Assembly (NCBI GenBank): GCA_028278135.1
Contig: JANQEW010000029.1
Location: forward strand, 340,889 to 404,888
Reading direction: 5' to 3'
From: Rhodospirillales bacterium
GTDB lineage: Bacteria > Pseudomonadota > Alphaproteobacteria > Rhodospirillales > Rhodospirillaceae
Length of the DNA: 64,000 bases
The notes beneath the pieces are model-generated. The model saw only the letters and a program-made list of their open reading frames with translations. It searched no databases and had not been told where the DNA came from. This document shows positions 55,522 to 64,000 of this stretch, in pieces; position 1 is the stretch's first letter, and each line of letters opens with the position of its first letter. Position numbers and translations under genes: made by a program.

Positions 55522-56723
55522 AAGAACCGCAAATGTCGGAACGCTCTGTCAAGGTCAGCGATCAGTTCTTCTGGGGCTTCAAGACCCGCATGGATGCGTA
55601 GACAAGGCCCGGCATGTTGCCAACGAGTAGCGGTACGAACAATCCCCTTTGAGGTTGGAAGGATGAGGCTTTCATAGCCTCCCCAACTGTGCCCGAGCGC
55701 AAAAAGTTCTAGGGAGTTTAAAAAATCGTTCACAGATTCTACGCTACAAGGACGTAGAACTAAGCCAAATAATCCACAGGCTCCAGTAAAGTCGCGATAC
55801 CAGAGTGCATGACCAGGACTATCCTGTAGGGCTGGGTGCAGGACTCGTTCGACCTCTGACCTGTGCTTCAGCCAGTTGGCCAGCATAAGACCGTTTTCCT
55901 GATGTTGGCGTAGACGCACGCTGAGGGTCCGCAGCCCACGCAACCCTAGCCAAGCTTCTTCTGAACCTGCGCAGAATCCCCAGTGAGTGACGTGATTCTT
56001 GACGGTTAGAAAGTGTTCTTCTGTTGTAGTAATAATGCCAAGCATGATGTCAGAATGGCCGCTAATGTATTTAGTGGCCGCGTGAATGGAAACGTCTACC
56101 CCTTTTGTGAAGGGCTTAAAAAACAGGGGTGTGGCCCATGTGTTGTCCATAATAAGCACCGTGCCATGGTGATGGTGTACGGCTGCGGCAATGGCAGGAA
56201 CATCTTGTATTTCGAAGGTTAATGAACCAGGACTCTCGACCATCACGACCCGTGTCGTTGGGCCAAACAAAGATTCAATAGCCCTACCGATCTCAGGGTC
56301 GTAGTATGTTGTTTGAACGCCATATCCTCTGAGAACTGTATCACAGAAGCGTCGTGTGGGAAGGTACACTGTATCTGGGACGAGAATATGATCCCCTACC
56401 TTGACAAAGGCACTGATGGCACTGGTGAGGGCGCTGAGACCTGAAGAAGTAGCAATACTACGGAAGCCTCCTTCCAGTCTTGCCACGGCTTCCTCCAGAG
56501 CAAAGATAGTAGGGGTACCGTAACGACCATAGGTCATGCGGTCGAAATGATGGTGTTCAGACTCTTCCAGAGCCTGGACAGTCTTGTACAAGACTGTGGA
56601 ACATCTATAGACTGGGGGGTTAAGGATGCCGTGGTGGTCTTCTGGATGACGTCCGGCGTGGACGAGGAGGGTATCTGATTTCATAAGATGCCGCTTTCGT
56701 GTCTGTCGTTCGTCGCTTTCCAT
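55515..56723 (-). CDS. metC: Cystathionine beta-lyase
   Basis: This Cys/Met metabolism PLP enzyme cleaves cystathionine to homocysteine. It has PPVYRCSTVLYKTV, TYGRYGTPTIFALEEAVARL, and SSGLSALTSAI. The PLP lysine is in SIHAATKYISGHSDIMLG. LFALGHSWGGYESLILP is characteristic of the MetC group. The start at 56723 has GGAGA eight bases upstream; an internal ATG at 56684 is possible. The last codons (FLT, then TAA) run into a pentamer repeat. With metX and metW it supports a working methionine pathway. Confidence 0.93.
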   Translation of the reverse strand: MESDERQTRKRHLMKSDTLLVHAGRHPEDHHGILNPPVYRCSTVLYKTVQALEESEHHHFDRMTYGRYGTPTIFALEEAVARLEGGFRSIATSSGLSALTSAISAFVKVGDHILVPDTVYLPTRRFCDTVLRGYGVQTTYYDPEIGRAIESLFGPTTRVVMVESPGSLTFEIQDVPAIAAAVHHHHGTVLIMDNTWATPLFFKPFTKGVDVSIHAATKYISGHSDIMLGIITTTEEHFLTVKNHVTHWGFCAGSEEAWLGLRGLRTLSVRLRQHQENGLMLANWLKHRSEVERVLHPALQDSPGHALWYRDFTGACGLFGLVLRPCSVESVNDFLNSLELFALGHSWGGYESLILPTSKGIVRTATRWQHAGPCLRIHAGLEAPEELIADLDRAFRHLRFLT

Positions 56724-57204
56724 GGTTTCTCTCCGAGGAAGAGGAGAGTGTGGTGTATTATAGGAAAGATGAAAGAGGAAAGCTCCATCGGGTAGGGGAA
56801 TCGGTGTCGAAGAGATTTCTCAGGAGAGATTTCTTAGTGATGAACAATGCTGATAGGTGATCTTTTCCCCTACTACACTAGCACTTGAGATGTCAACGTG
56901 CTGGTGTCAACTTCCCTGGCTTGCCTCAGCGGAAGCAACACGATTGACTTCTTACTCAGAAGCCCTACCTTTGTATGTAGGGCCTTTGGAGGGAGACTCC
57001 TAGGGAAACTCCCATGAGGGGGGAGTATATCCCTTCTGTATGCTTATGTATGCTTAGCTGGAAGCGTACCGCACTCCATGGCCGGCAATGGAAGAGTGTG
57101 AAGGGACGGACTAGTTTTTAGCTCCAGATGGTACTTTTGCCTTGGGAAAGTGCTGTCAGGCGAGCCTCAGCACCCCGACAACAGCCTAACAGACGATAGA
57201 ATCT
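56724..57204. other. 481-base divergent spacer between metC and gltX
   Basis: No gene is supported. A seven-base-pair hairpin (gccctac/gtagggc) is at 56962-56983, followed by a purine-rich segment with several gggag/ctccc blocks (56986-57030) that can also pair. A short duplication (tatgctta) is near 57040-57056. Confidence 0.5.
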
Positions 57205-58608
57205 ATGAAAGTTGTAACGAGATTTGCACCTTCTCCTACTGGTTTTTTGCATGTTGGTGGAGCACGTACAGCTCTCTTTAACTTGCTGTATGCTCGGCAT
57301 TGCGGAGGATCTTTTCATCTTCGCATAGAGGATACGGATCCTCTCCGCTCAAAAGCGGCATCAATAGATGCTATTTTGGCTGGCTTAAATTGGCTCAACA
57401 TATTATGGAATGGAGATATTATTTTTCAATCTAAGAGATATAATCGACATATAGAGGTTGCATATGACCTCTTAAAAAGAGGTGCTGCATATTATTGTTA
57501 CTGTACAATGCAAGAACTAGAAGAAATGCGCGTAGCAGCAAAAAATGCTGGCCGGCCTATTGGGTATGATGGTCGTTGGCGTGATCGTGATCCACGCGAA
57601 GCCCCACAGGGGGTCAGACCAACGATTCGCCTCCGTGTCCAGCGGGAAGGGGAAACAATTCTCGATGATCTTGTTCAGGGACGTGTGACGGTAATGAATA
57701 AACAGCTCGATGATATGATCCTTTTACGAGCTGATGCAACGCCTACCTATATGTTATCTGTGGTAGTGGATGACCATGACATGGGCGTTACACATGTCAT
57801 CCGTGGGGATGATCATTTGATGAACGCTTTTCGTCAGGCGCAAATCTATCAGGCTATGGGGTGGGAGAGGCCGCTCTTTGCCCATATTCCGTTGATTCAT
57901 GGTCCTGATGGAACAAAGCTCTCAAAGCGTCATGGTGTTCTCGGTGTTGAGACATACCGTAAGATGGGCTTTCTCCCAGAAGCAGTCTGTAACTATCTTA
58001 CACGTCTTGGTTGGAGCCACGGTGATATGGAAATTTTCACCACAGAGCAGGCTGTCACCTGGTTTGATGTGAGAGATGTTGGCCGCAGTGCTGCACGCTT
58101 TGATATTGCAAAATTAACCGCTATTAATGCTCATTATCTCCGCAGGAAGGATGATTCGCATCTTATGAGACTTGCGCTACCACACATAGAATCTCTGATA
58201 GGTATGTCTGTGGAGAGAGTTGGCCGCTGTAGACTAGAGGCCGCTATGCCGAGTCTAAAGTTGCGGGCGCGCACGATATCAGAGCTTGCGAAGGCAGCAC
58301 TTTTTTATGTACAGCCACGGCCCATTCCTCTTGATGAGAAGGCCTGTCAGCAGCTCGCCTCTGTCGGCAGGGCCATTCTTACGATTCTGGCTGAACATCT
58401 TGCGGGATCTGTTAGGGTGTGGGAAGCACAATCTTTAGAAGATGAGATCCGTCAGCTTGCCATAGAACAGAATCTTACACTGGGTGCACTCGCAAGACCC
58501 TTACGCGCCGCTCTGACAGGTGCAGTCGTTTCGCCTCCCATCTTTGAAGTAGCACAGATTCTTGGGCGCGAGGAGAGCCTGGCGCGACTGTACGACGTCC
58601 TGGCATGA
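57205..58608 (+). CDS. gltX: Glutamyl-tRNA synthetase
   Basis: GltX charges tRNA-Glu and in many alphaproteobacteria also tRNA-Gln. The class I motifs are FAPSPTGFLHVGGARTAL (HIGH equivalent HVGG) and GTKLSKRHGVLG (KMSKS). RIEDTDPLRSK, TYMLSVVVDDHDMGVTHVIR and HIPLIHGPDG are typical. The C-terminal helical anticodon-binding part is complete and ends ESLARLYDVLA. The 467 residues agree with the family. The tRNA-Glu(CTC) in this window is a likely substrate. It precedes gltA, a usual arrangement in this class. Confidence 0.96.
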   Translation: MKVVTRFAPSPTGFLHVGGARTALFNLLYARHCGGSFHLRIEDTDPLRSKAASIDAILAGLNWLNILWNGDIIFQSKRYNRHIEVAYDLLKRGAAYYCYCTMQELEEMRVAAKNAGRPIGYDGRWRDRDPREAPQGVRPTIRLRVQREGETILDDLVQGRVTVMNKQLDDMILLRADATPTYMLSVVVDDHDMGVTHVIRGDDHLMNAFRQAQIYQAMGWERPLFAHIPLIHGPDGTKLSKRHGVLGVETYRKMGFLPEAVCNYLTRLGWSHGDMEIFTTEQAVTWFDVRDVGRSAARFDIAKLTAINAHYLRRKDDSHLMRLALPHIESLIGMSVERVGRCRLEAAMPSLKLRARTISELAKAALFYVQPRPIPLDEKACQQLASVGRAILTILAEHLAGSVRVWEAQSLEDEIRQLAIEQNLTLGALARPLRAALTGAVVSPPIFEVAQILGREESLARLYDVLA

Positions 58609-58655
58609 CAGTGCCGGTGTGAAGAAGATCATTATTTATTCGGGGAATGGCACCT

Positions 58656-60011
58656 ATGCATGAGAAAGCCGATACCGCTGCCGTCACAACCGGAGGAATG
58701 TCTGACAGTGAGAGCAAGGGTGATCATCTCACACTAATAGATCATCACAATTGTCAGTCTTATCATCTGCCTATCATATATGGTTCAGTGGGACCAAATG
58801 TCATTGATGTCCGCCGCCTTTACACTGAGACTGGGTACTTTACTTTCGATCCTGGTTTTACTGCCACAGCCAGCTGTAATTCTAAAATAACATTTATAGA
58901 TGGTGAAAATGGTATTCTCTTGTACAGAGGATATCCTATACAGGACCTTGCAGAGTATTCGGATTTTATGGAAGTGGCGTACCTTTTACTTAAAGGGGAA
59001 TTACCTACTGTTGTAGAAAAGGAAAAATTTGAACACGATATTACCTATCATTCTATGCTACATGAACAGATAGCCTATTTCTACAGAGGTTTCCGCCGTG
59101 ACGCCCATCCAATGGCTGTCATGTGCGGCGTAGTGGGCGCGTTATCGGCCTTCTATCACGATAGTCTTGATATCAATGATCCACATCAGCGGATGATCGC
59201 ATCTTACCGGCTCGTCGCAAAGATGCCGACAATTGCTGCATGGGCTCACAAGTACGCTGTTGGGCAGCCATTCATCTATCCGCGAAATGAAATGTGGTAT
59301 CCACAGAACTTTCTGCACATGATGTTTGCTACTCCATGCGAGCCCTATCACGTCAGCTCTGTACTGGCGAGGGCGCTGGACCGCATTCTTATTCTTCATG
59401 CTGATCATGAGCAGAATGCATCTACATCAACTGTGCGTCTCGCTGGTTCTTCAGGAGCTAATCCATTTGCCTGCATTGCAGCTGGTATTGCCTCATTGTG
59501 GGGGCCGGCTCATGGCGGGGCCAATGAAGCGGTAGTCAGCATGCTGACGGCAATAGGTGACAAGTCAAATGTCTCTGACTACGTGCGCCGCGCAAAGGAT
59601 AAAAATGATCCGTTTCGGCTGATGGGATTTGGTCACAGAGTTTACAAAAATTATGACCCCCGAGCAAAAATTATGCAGAGAACGGCCCATGAGGTGCTCG
59701 ATTTGCTGGACAAGAATGACGAACCATTGTTAGCCGTTGCCCTGGAATTAGAAAGGATTGCCCTTGAAGACGAATACTTTGTCGAAAGGCGGCTCTATCC
59801 TAACGTCGATTTTTACTCTGGCATCATTTTTAATGCGATGAGGATTCCAACCACGATGTTCACAGCGATATTCGCCCTTGCTCGCACAGTTGGTTGGATC
59901 AGTCAGTGGAACGAGATGATTGAAGACCCTGGGCAGAAAATAGGCCGGCCGCGCCAGCTTTACAGCGGTCAAGGACCACGGTCTTTCAAACCTTTGAGTC
60001 AAAGATCGTGA
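58656..60011 (+). CDS. gltA: Citrate synthase
   Basis: GltA condenses oxaloacetate and acetyl-CoA. It is the type II form, with [19 protein letters not shown] and [16 protein letters not shown] near the N-terminus. Catalytic residues are His in [12 protein letters not shown], His in [14 protein letters not shown], and Asp in [10 protein letters not shown]. The end [13 protein letters not shown] is standard. Starts at 58647, 58656 and 58698 are possible; 58656 has the best spaced GGGGA, and the shortest has GGAGG too close. The family core starts around LTLIDHHN, so all give functional proteins. A complete TCA entry step is therefore kept. Confidence 0.96.
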   Translation: MHEKADTAAVTTGGMSDSESKGDHLTLIDHHNCQSYHLPIIYGSVGPNVIDVRRLYTETGYFTFDPGFTATASCNSKITFIDGENGILLYRGYPIQDLAEYSDFMEVAYLLLKGELPTVVEKEKFEHDITYHSMLHEQIAYFYRGFRRDAHPMAVMCGVVGALSAFYHDSLDINDPHQRMIASYRLVAKMPTIAAWAHKYAVGQPFIYPRNEMWYPQNFLHMMFATPCEPYHVSSVLARALDRILILHADHEQNASTSTVRLAGSSGANPFACIAAGIASLWGPAHGGANEAVVSMLTAIGDKSNVSDYVRRAKDKNDPFRLMGFGHRVYKNYDPRAKIMQRTAHEVLDLLDKNDEPLLAVALELERIALEDEYFVERRLYPNVDFYSGIIFNAMRIPTTMFTAIFALARTVGWISQWNEMIEDPGQKIGRPRQLYSGQGPRSFKPLSQRS

Positions 60012-60148
60012 ATGATCCTGTAGATTTGTCAATAGAATCTGTCAATATACTTGAGATCAGTCAATATACTGGATATTTTTACTAGTATTATGCTCTTTAA
60101 AAAAGAGCTAGTCCGTAGCATCACGAAAAAGAGAATTAGCGAGCCTGG
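60012..60148. other. gltA-dxr spacer with repeats and an A/T hairpin
   Basis: The motif gtcaatata occurs in nearby copies (60040-60070), and a hairpin gctcttt-aaa-aaagagc is at 60092-60108. No T-run follows the hairpin, so it is a weak terminator candidate. Confidence 0.5.
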
Positions 60149-61399
60149 ATGAACATGCATGATGCAAATTCCGGACAATCCGCAGGCAGCTTGCCTCCCG
60201 GTTCCATCTTGGGCATGAATGCCAAAATCATCCCGCAACCGCGCTCTGTTACCGTATTGGGATCCACTGGTTCCATAGGCCGCAATACCATTGATCTGAT
60301 AGCCCGCACTCCGGGTCGTTTTAGAGTCGAAGCTCTGGCAGTCAACGCCAATGTCGATCTCCTGGCAGGACAGGCGTTGGCCTTGCGGCCCGCCTTTGTT
60401 GCGGTGGCGGATAGACGCGCCTATAGACCGTTGCGTGATCGTTTGCAGGGTAGCGGAATTGAGATCGGTGCAGGTCCGGAAGCCGTGATCGAAGCGGCCA
60501 GGAGACCCGCTGAGTGGGTTGGCGCTTCCATTGTCGGCGCAGCAGGATTACAAGCGACAGTCGCTGCTATCCGTCGTGGCGCCGTGGTAGCGCTTGCCAA
60601 CAAGGAAACCCTTGTGTGTGCTGGGGACCTTGTTATGGCAGAAGTTGCCCAGAGTGGGGCAACACTACTGCCTGTAGATTCAGAACATAGTGCTATTTTT
60701 CAAGTCTTCGACTTCAGCCAACCTAGCAGAGTAGAAAAGATAATCCTCACAGCTTCTGGGGGACCTTTCCGTTATTATGATCGAAAAGCTATGGGTAGAA
60801 TCACACCAGCGGAAGCCATCGCGCATCCCAACTGGGACATGGGAGCGAAGATTTCTGTTGATTCCGCAACTATGATGAATAAAGGTCTGGAGATCATCGA
60901 AGCACATCATCTGTTCAATCTTCCTGAAAGACAGATTGAAGTCCTTATCCATCCTCAGTCTGTGATTCACTCCATGGTCGCTTATGTGGATGGATCAGTG
61001 CTCGCCCAGCTGGGCTCCCCGGACATGCGGACTCCCTTGGCCTTTGCTCTGGGTTGGCCAGCACGGATACCAGCCCCAGCCCCTCGGCTTGACCTAGCAG
61101 CGGTCGCAGCTTTAACTTTCGAAATACCTGATTCCGAACGCTTCCCAGCCCTACAGCTGGCACGGGAAGTCCTGCGAGCCGGTGGTGCTGCACCTACAAT
61201 TTTTAACGCAGCGAATGAGGTCGCAGTACAAAAATTTCTTGCCGGGAGGATTGGTTTCCTTGATATCACTGACACCGTCGCCTACACCCTTGATGCATTG
61301 GCCCCGGCCCCACCTGCCAGCCTTGATGAGGTCATCGCTGTGGATGGTCAGGCGCGGCAGGTGGCAAGAGGTTTGACACGTGCCGCTCCAGCAATTTGA
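60149..61399 (+). CDS. dxr: 1-deoxy-D-xylulose 5-phosphate reductoisomerase
   Basis: Dxr (IspC) makes MEP, the second step of the non-mevalonate isoprenoid pathway. The NADPH motif is VTVLGSTGSIGRNTIDLI. ALANKETLVCAGDLVM and LLPVDSEHSAIFQ are active-site segments, with metal ligands in the D-E-H region. NWDMGAKISVDSATMMNKGL and PTIFNAANEVAVQKFL follow. The N-terminal extension of about 30 residues and several in-frame ATGs (60149, 60155, 60215) leave the start open. rseP follows after 66 bases. Confidence 0.95.
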   Translation: MNMHDANSGQSAGSLPPGSILGMNAKIIPQPRSVTVLGSTGSIGRNTIDLIARTPGRFRVEALAVNANVDLLAGQALALRPAFVAVADRRAYRPLRDRLQGSGIEIGAGPEAVIEAARRPAEWVGASIVGAAGLQATVAAIRRGAVVALANKETLVCAGDLVMAEVAQSGATLLPVDSEHSAIFQVFDFSQPSRVEKIILTASGGPFRYYDRKAMGRITPAEAIAHPNWDMGAKISVDSATMMNKGLEIIEAHHLFNLPERQIEVLIHPQSVIHSMVAYVDGSVLAQLGSPDMRTPLAFALGWPARIPAPAPRLDLAAVAALTFEIPDSERFPALQLAREVLRAGGAAPTIFNAANEVAVQKFLAGRIGFLDITDTVAYTLDALAPAPPASLDEVIAVDGQARQVARGLTRAAPAI

Positions 61400-61465
61400 T
61401 ATCATCAGATAGAGTGCGGTGCTGTCCTGTGGTCGGTGTCCAAATAACGGAGGAGCGGCCCGGCT

Positions 61466-62620
61466 ATGGATCTGTTGATGGCTTATCTTCTTTCCTTTCT
61501 AACTTATATTCTTCCATTTTTGATCATCCTGACGGTGATCGTGTTCGTACATGAGCTCGGTCATTATATGGCGGCTCGTTATAATGACGTGCGGGTGGAT
61601 GTTTTTTCTATTGGCTTTGGATATGAGCTCTTCGGATACACTGATCGCCATGGAACACGCTGGAAATTAGGCGTTATCCCCTTAGGCGGTTATGTCAAGA
61701 TGTTTGGTGAGGTAGATATTGTTGATATAGGTGCTAAAGGGGGACATCTTCTGCCACCTGAAGACAGATCTGTTTCATTTCGTCATAAAAGATTGAGTCA
61801 ACGTGCGATTATAATCGCCGCTGGGCCGGCAATGAATTTCCTCTTTGCTATTTTGGTCTTTACTCTCGTTTTTATGACATTGGGACAACCGATAACACCA
61901 CCAGTGGTAGGTGAAGTCAAACCAGGCAGTGCTGCAGAAATGGCTGATATTCGGCCCGGTGATCGTTTTGTCGCCATAGACAGTAGACCAGTTGAGCAGT
62001 TTGCTGACATCCAACAGTACGTCCAGCTTTCTAATGGAGCACCACTAGAAATACATATTCAGAGAGAAACAACAGAGTTAATCCTTGTCATTACGCCAAG
62101 TATTACAGAAAGAATGGATCATCTTGGTAATATACGGCGTGTGCCCGTTCTGGGAGTCACGATGAGTCCCAGCGAGCCAACTAGAATGCAGCGTCATACG
62201 CCACTGTCTGCCTTGAAACAGGCGATACACGAGACATATGAAGTGACACGTACAGCCTTAATTGCGTTCGGACAAATGCTGATTGGCGCTCGCGATACTG
62301 ATGAGCTGAGCGGTATTTTACGCATCGCTCATTTTTCTGGTTTAGCCGTGAAGGGCGGCGTTTCTATTGTCGTCACTTTCATTGCAATTCTGTCAATAAA
62401 TTTGGGACTTGTGAATTTATTTCCAATACCTCTTTTGGATGGCGGTCATTTACTTTTCTATGCTGTTGAGGGTATAAGAAAGCGTCCATTAACTGAAAGG
62501 ACGCAGGAATATGGATTACGGATAGGTCTGATGTTAGTGTTCGGTCTTGTGATCTTTGCAACTTGGAACGATCTCGTCCAGTTAGGGGTATGGGATTTTC
62601 TCACCGGCTTAATATCGTAG
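61466..62620 (+). CDS. rseP: Site-2 protease family RIP metalloprotease
   Basis: RseP cleaves substrates inside the inner membrane, such as anti-sigma factors in relatives. The zinc motif VHELGHYMAAR lies in the first membrane segment (about residues 28-38). GFGYELFGYTDRHGTRWKLG and IPLGGYVKMFGE follow. One PDZ domain is seen (VKPGSAAEMADIRPGDRFVA). The second metal motif LFPIPLLDGGHLLFY is near residue 320. Length (384) is normal. It lies between dxr and bamA, the conserved order. Confidence 0.95.
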   Translation: MDLLMAYLLSFLTYILPFLIILTVIVFVHELGHYMAARYNDVRVDVFSIGFGYELFGYTDRHGTRWKLGVIPLGGYVKMFGEVDIVDIGAKGGHLLPPEDRSVSFRHKRLSQRAIIIAAGPAMNFLFAILVFTLVFMTLGQPITPPVVGEVKPGSAAEMADIRPGDRFVAIDSRPVEQFADIQQYVQLSNGAPLEIHIQRETTELILVITPSITERMDHLGNIRRVPVLGVTMSPSEPTRMQRHTPLSALKQAIHETYEVTRTALIAFGQMLIGARDTDELSGILRIAHFSGLAVKGGVSIVVTFIAILSINLGLVNLFPIPLLDGGHLLFYAVEGIRKRPLTERTQEYGLRIGLMLVFGLVIFATWNDLVQLGVWDFLTGLIS

Positions 62621-62705
62621 ACTTCTCCTTTCAGAGGAAGGAGGGTCGGGGTCGGGTCCAGGCTGATAAATGGGTGGACAGCGGGGTGCTGTGTGGTGGG
62701 TTTTC

Positions 62706-64000
62706 GTGCGGATTCTGACACACGTTGGTCTCATGATGGCCTGCTGCTTTTGGGGGGGGATGTTTATTATTCCTGTCAGTGCTCTAGGATTTGCAACTTT
62801 TGACAGAATCCTCGTTGAGGGGAATCGGCGGATTGAAACAGAGACGATTCGGTCGTATTTGCTTGTACAAGAAGGCAGTGCCGTGAGCACTGAGGATCTT
62901 GATCTCTCGCTGAAAAATTTATTTGCCACTGGCTTATTCGCTGATGTGAGTTTTGACAGCCAAGAGAAGAGATTGGTGGTCAATGTAGTGGAAAATCCCA
63001 TGATTAATCGTATTGCCTTTGAAGGTAATCTACGCGTCAGGGATAGCGTGCTACACCAGGCCATTCGGCTCAGACCACGGACAGTATATAGCCGAACAAA
63101 AGTACAGAGAGATGTTCAGAATCTTCTTGGTATTTATCGGAGACGTGGTCGGTTTACAGCAACTATTGAACCAAAGATTATCCATAAGGAACAGAATAGG
63201 GTTGATTTGGTCTTCGAGATCAAAGAAGGCCATGTAACCTATATTAAGAGAATCAATTTCATAGGAAATTTTACATTTCAAGATAGTGTTCTTAAAAATA
63301 TTCTTATGACAAAAGAAAAAAGTTGGTATCGTACATTTTGTACTTCCTGTTTATTCAATTCTGAAATCATGTTATACGATGTAGAGACATTAAGACGTTT
63401 CTACTACAAAATGGGGTATGTTGATTTTAAGATTATTTCTGTATCTGCAGAGTTATCACTTGATCGTAAGAGTTTTTTTCTCTCTTTCATAATAGAGGAA
63501 GGAGAAAGGTACAAATATGATAATATAAATTATATTACAGATTTTATCTCTCTAAAAGATTTAGAAATATTACAATCTATTTTGTGTAAAAAAGATTCAT
63601 TCTACAATATTGAAGAAGTGGAAAAAAGTGTACATCAACTGACCAATACACTCAGTGCGATGGGGTACGAGCTCGTCTTAGCACAGCCGCTGCAGAAGAA
63701 AAATCGAGAGAGACGTGTTGTTGATATCACATACGAAATTCATGAGGGACCCCGCGTCTTTATCGAGCGTATTGACATCACGGGGAACAGCCGTACCCTG
63801 GACAAGGTTATCAGACGTGAGCTCCGTCTTGTGGAGGGGGATACCTTACATCCCGCGAGGTTGCGCAGGTCTGTACAAAGAATCGAGAACCTGGATTTTT
63901 TCGAAAAGGTTGATATTCACCATATCCTCTCAGAAACTGCCTCTGACCGCGCCTTGGTCAAGGTTAACGTTGAAGAAAAATCGACAGGTGAACTGTCGTT
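62706..64000 (+). CDS. bamA: Outer membrane assembly factor BamA, 5' part
   Basis: The frame is open to the end of the window, so the gene is truncated on the right. A signal peptide starts at a GTG at 62706 (MRILTHVGLMMACCFWGGMF, then IIPVSALG); ATGs at 62733 and 62736 are alternatives. GGTGGG precedes the GTG. POTRA repeats are recognisable: FDRILVEGNRRIETETIRSY, MINRIAFEGNLRVRDSVLHQ, YIKRINFIGNFTFQDSVL, and VFIERIDITGNSRTLDKV. The beta-barrel lies beyond the window. BamA inserts outer-membrane proteins and confirms a diderm cell. Its chaperone SurA is also in this window. Confidence 0.93.
   Translation, partial: MRILTHVGLMMACCFWGGMFIIPVSALGFATFDRILVEGNRRIETETIRSYLLVQEGSAVSTEDLDLSLKNLFATGLFADVSFDSQEKRLVVNVVENPMINRIAFEGNLRVRDSVLHQAIRLRPRTVYSRTKVQRDVQNLLGIYRRRGRFTATIEPKIIHKEQNRVDLVFEIKEGHVTYIKRINFIGNFTFQDSVLKNILMTKEKSWYRTFCTSCLFNSEIMLYDVETLRRFYYKMGYVDFKIISVSAELSLDRKSFFLSFIIEEGERYKYDNINYITDFISLKDLEILQSILCKKDSFYNIEEVEKSVHQLTNTLSAMGYELVLAQPLQKKNRERRVVDITYEIHEGPRVFIERIDITGNSRTLDKVIRRELRLVEGDTLHPARLRRSVQRIENLDFFEKVDIHHILSETASDRALVKVNVEEKSTGELS

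Overview
The window looks like a chromosome segment of an alphaproteobacterium, probably of the Rhodospirillales type, that carries sulfur-compound energy metabolism and shows clear gene decay. The alphaproteobacterial placement rests on gene orders that are typical of that class: yicC-gmk, hisC-tyrA divergent from metX-metW, hemC-hemD-mitofilin-hemY, gltX-gltA, surA-pdxA-rsmA, and rpsB-tsf-pyrH-frr-uppS-cdsA. Decay is shown by an ftsK pseudogene, by a LigA that has lost its BRCT tail (the tail remains as a broken relic), and by several gene-free stretches of 0.3 to 0.9 kb. A sulfur-metabolising alphaproteobacterium with a shrinking genome recalls the Paracatenula flatworm symbionts (Candidatus Riegeria). 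That identification is inference from memory and cannot be proven here.

Layout. 1-9,125: end of a MEMO-AMMECR1 fusion, cysS, rpmE, a repeat-rich gap, the NAD(P)HX repair enzyme and queG (minus), erpA, a BolA-family gene and dnaN. 9,122-12,954 (minus): yicC, gmk, ligA and the BRCT relic leading into dnaN. 13,273-19,765 (plus): the sulfur cluster sat-qmoA-qmoB-hdrC-hdrB. 19,897-27,662 (minus): epmB, glmU, glmS, a CoA-binding protein and clpB, divergent from epmA with overlapping start codons. 28,693-31,449: a gene-poor stretch with one small ORF and tRNA-Glu(CTC), then metX-metW. 31,931-36,687: hisC-tyrA, the ftsK pseudogene and an aminotransferase. 36,919-41,369: hemC, a hemD-mitofilin fusion, and hemY. 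41,737-50,407: cimA, glnD, then surA-pdxA-rsmA overlapping by ATGA. 50,421-56,723 (minus): metC, rpsB, tsf, pyrH, frr, uppS, cdsA. 57,205-64,000: gltX, gltA, dxr, rseP and the start of bamA.

How it fits together. Sat interconverts sulfate and APS. QmoA/QmoB with soluble HdrC/HdrB-like subunits would pass electrons to or from an APS reductase that must be encoded elsewhere. The other genes are core functions (translation, envelope assembly, heme, amino acids, UDP-GlcNAc, isoprenoid, pyridoxal phosphate). Methionine, isoleucine (citramalate route), histidine and tyrosine steps are kept, so the cell seems biosynthetically capable. A further signature is the abundance of short tandem duplications, mostly between genes but also in frame inside surA and abutting or containing gene starts and stops (erpA, clpB, metC).
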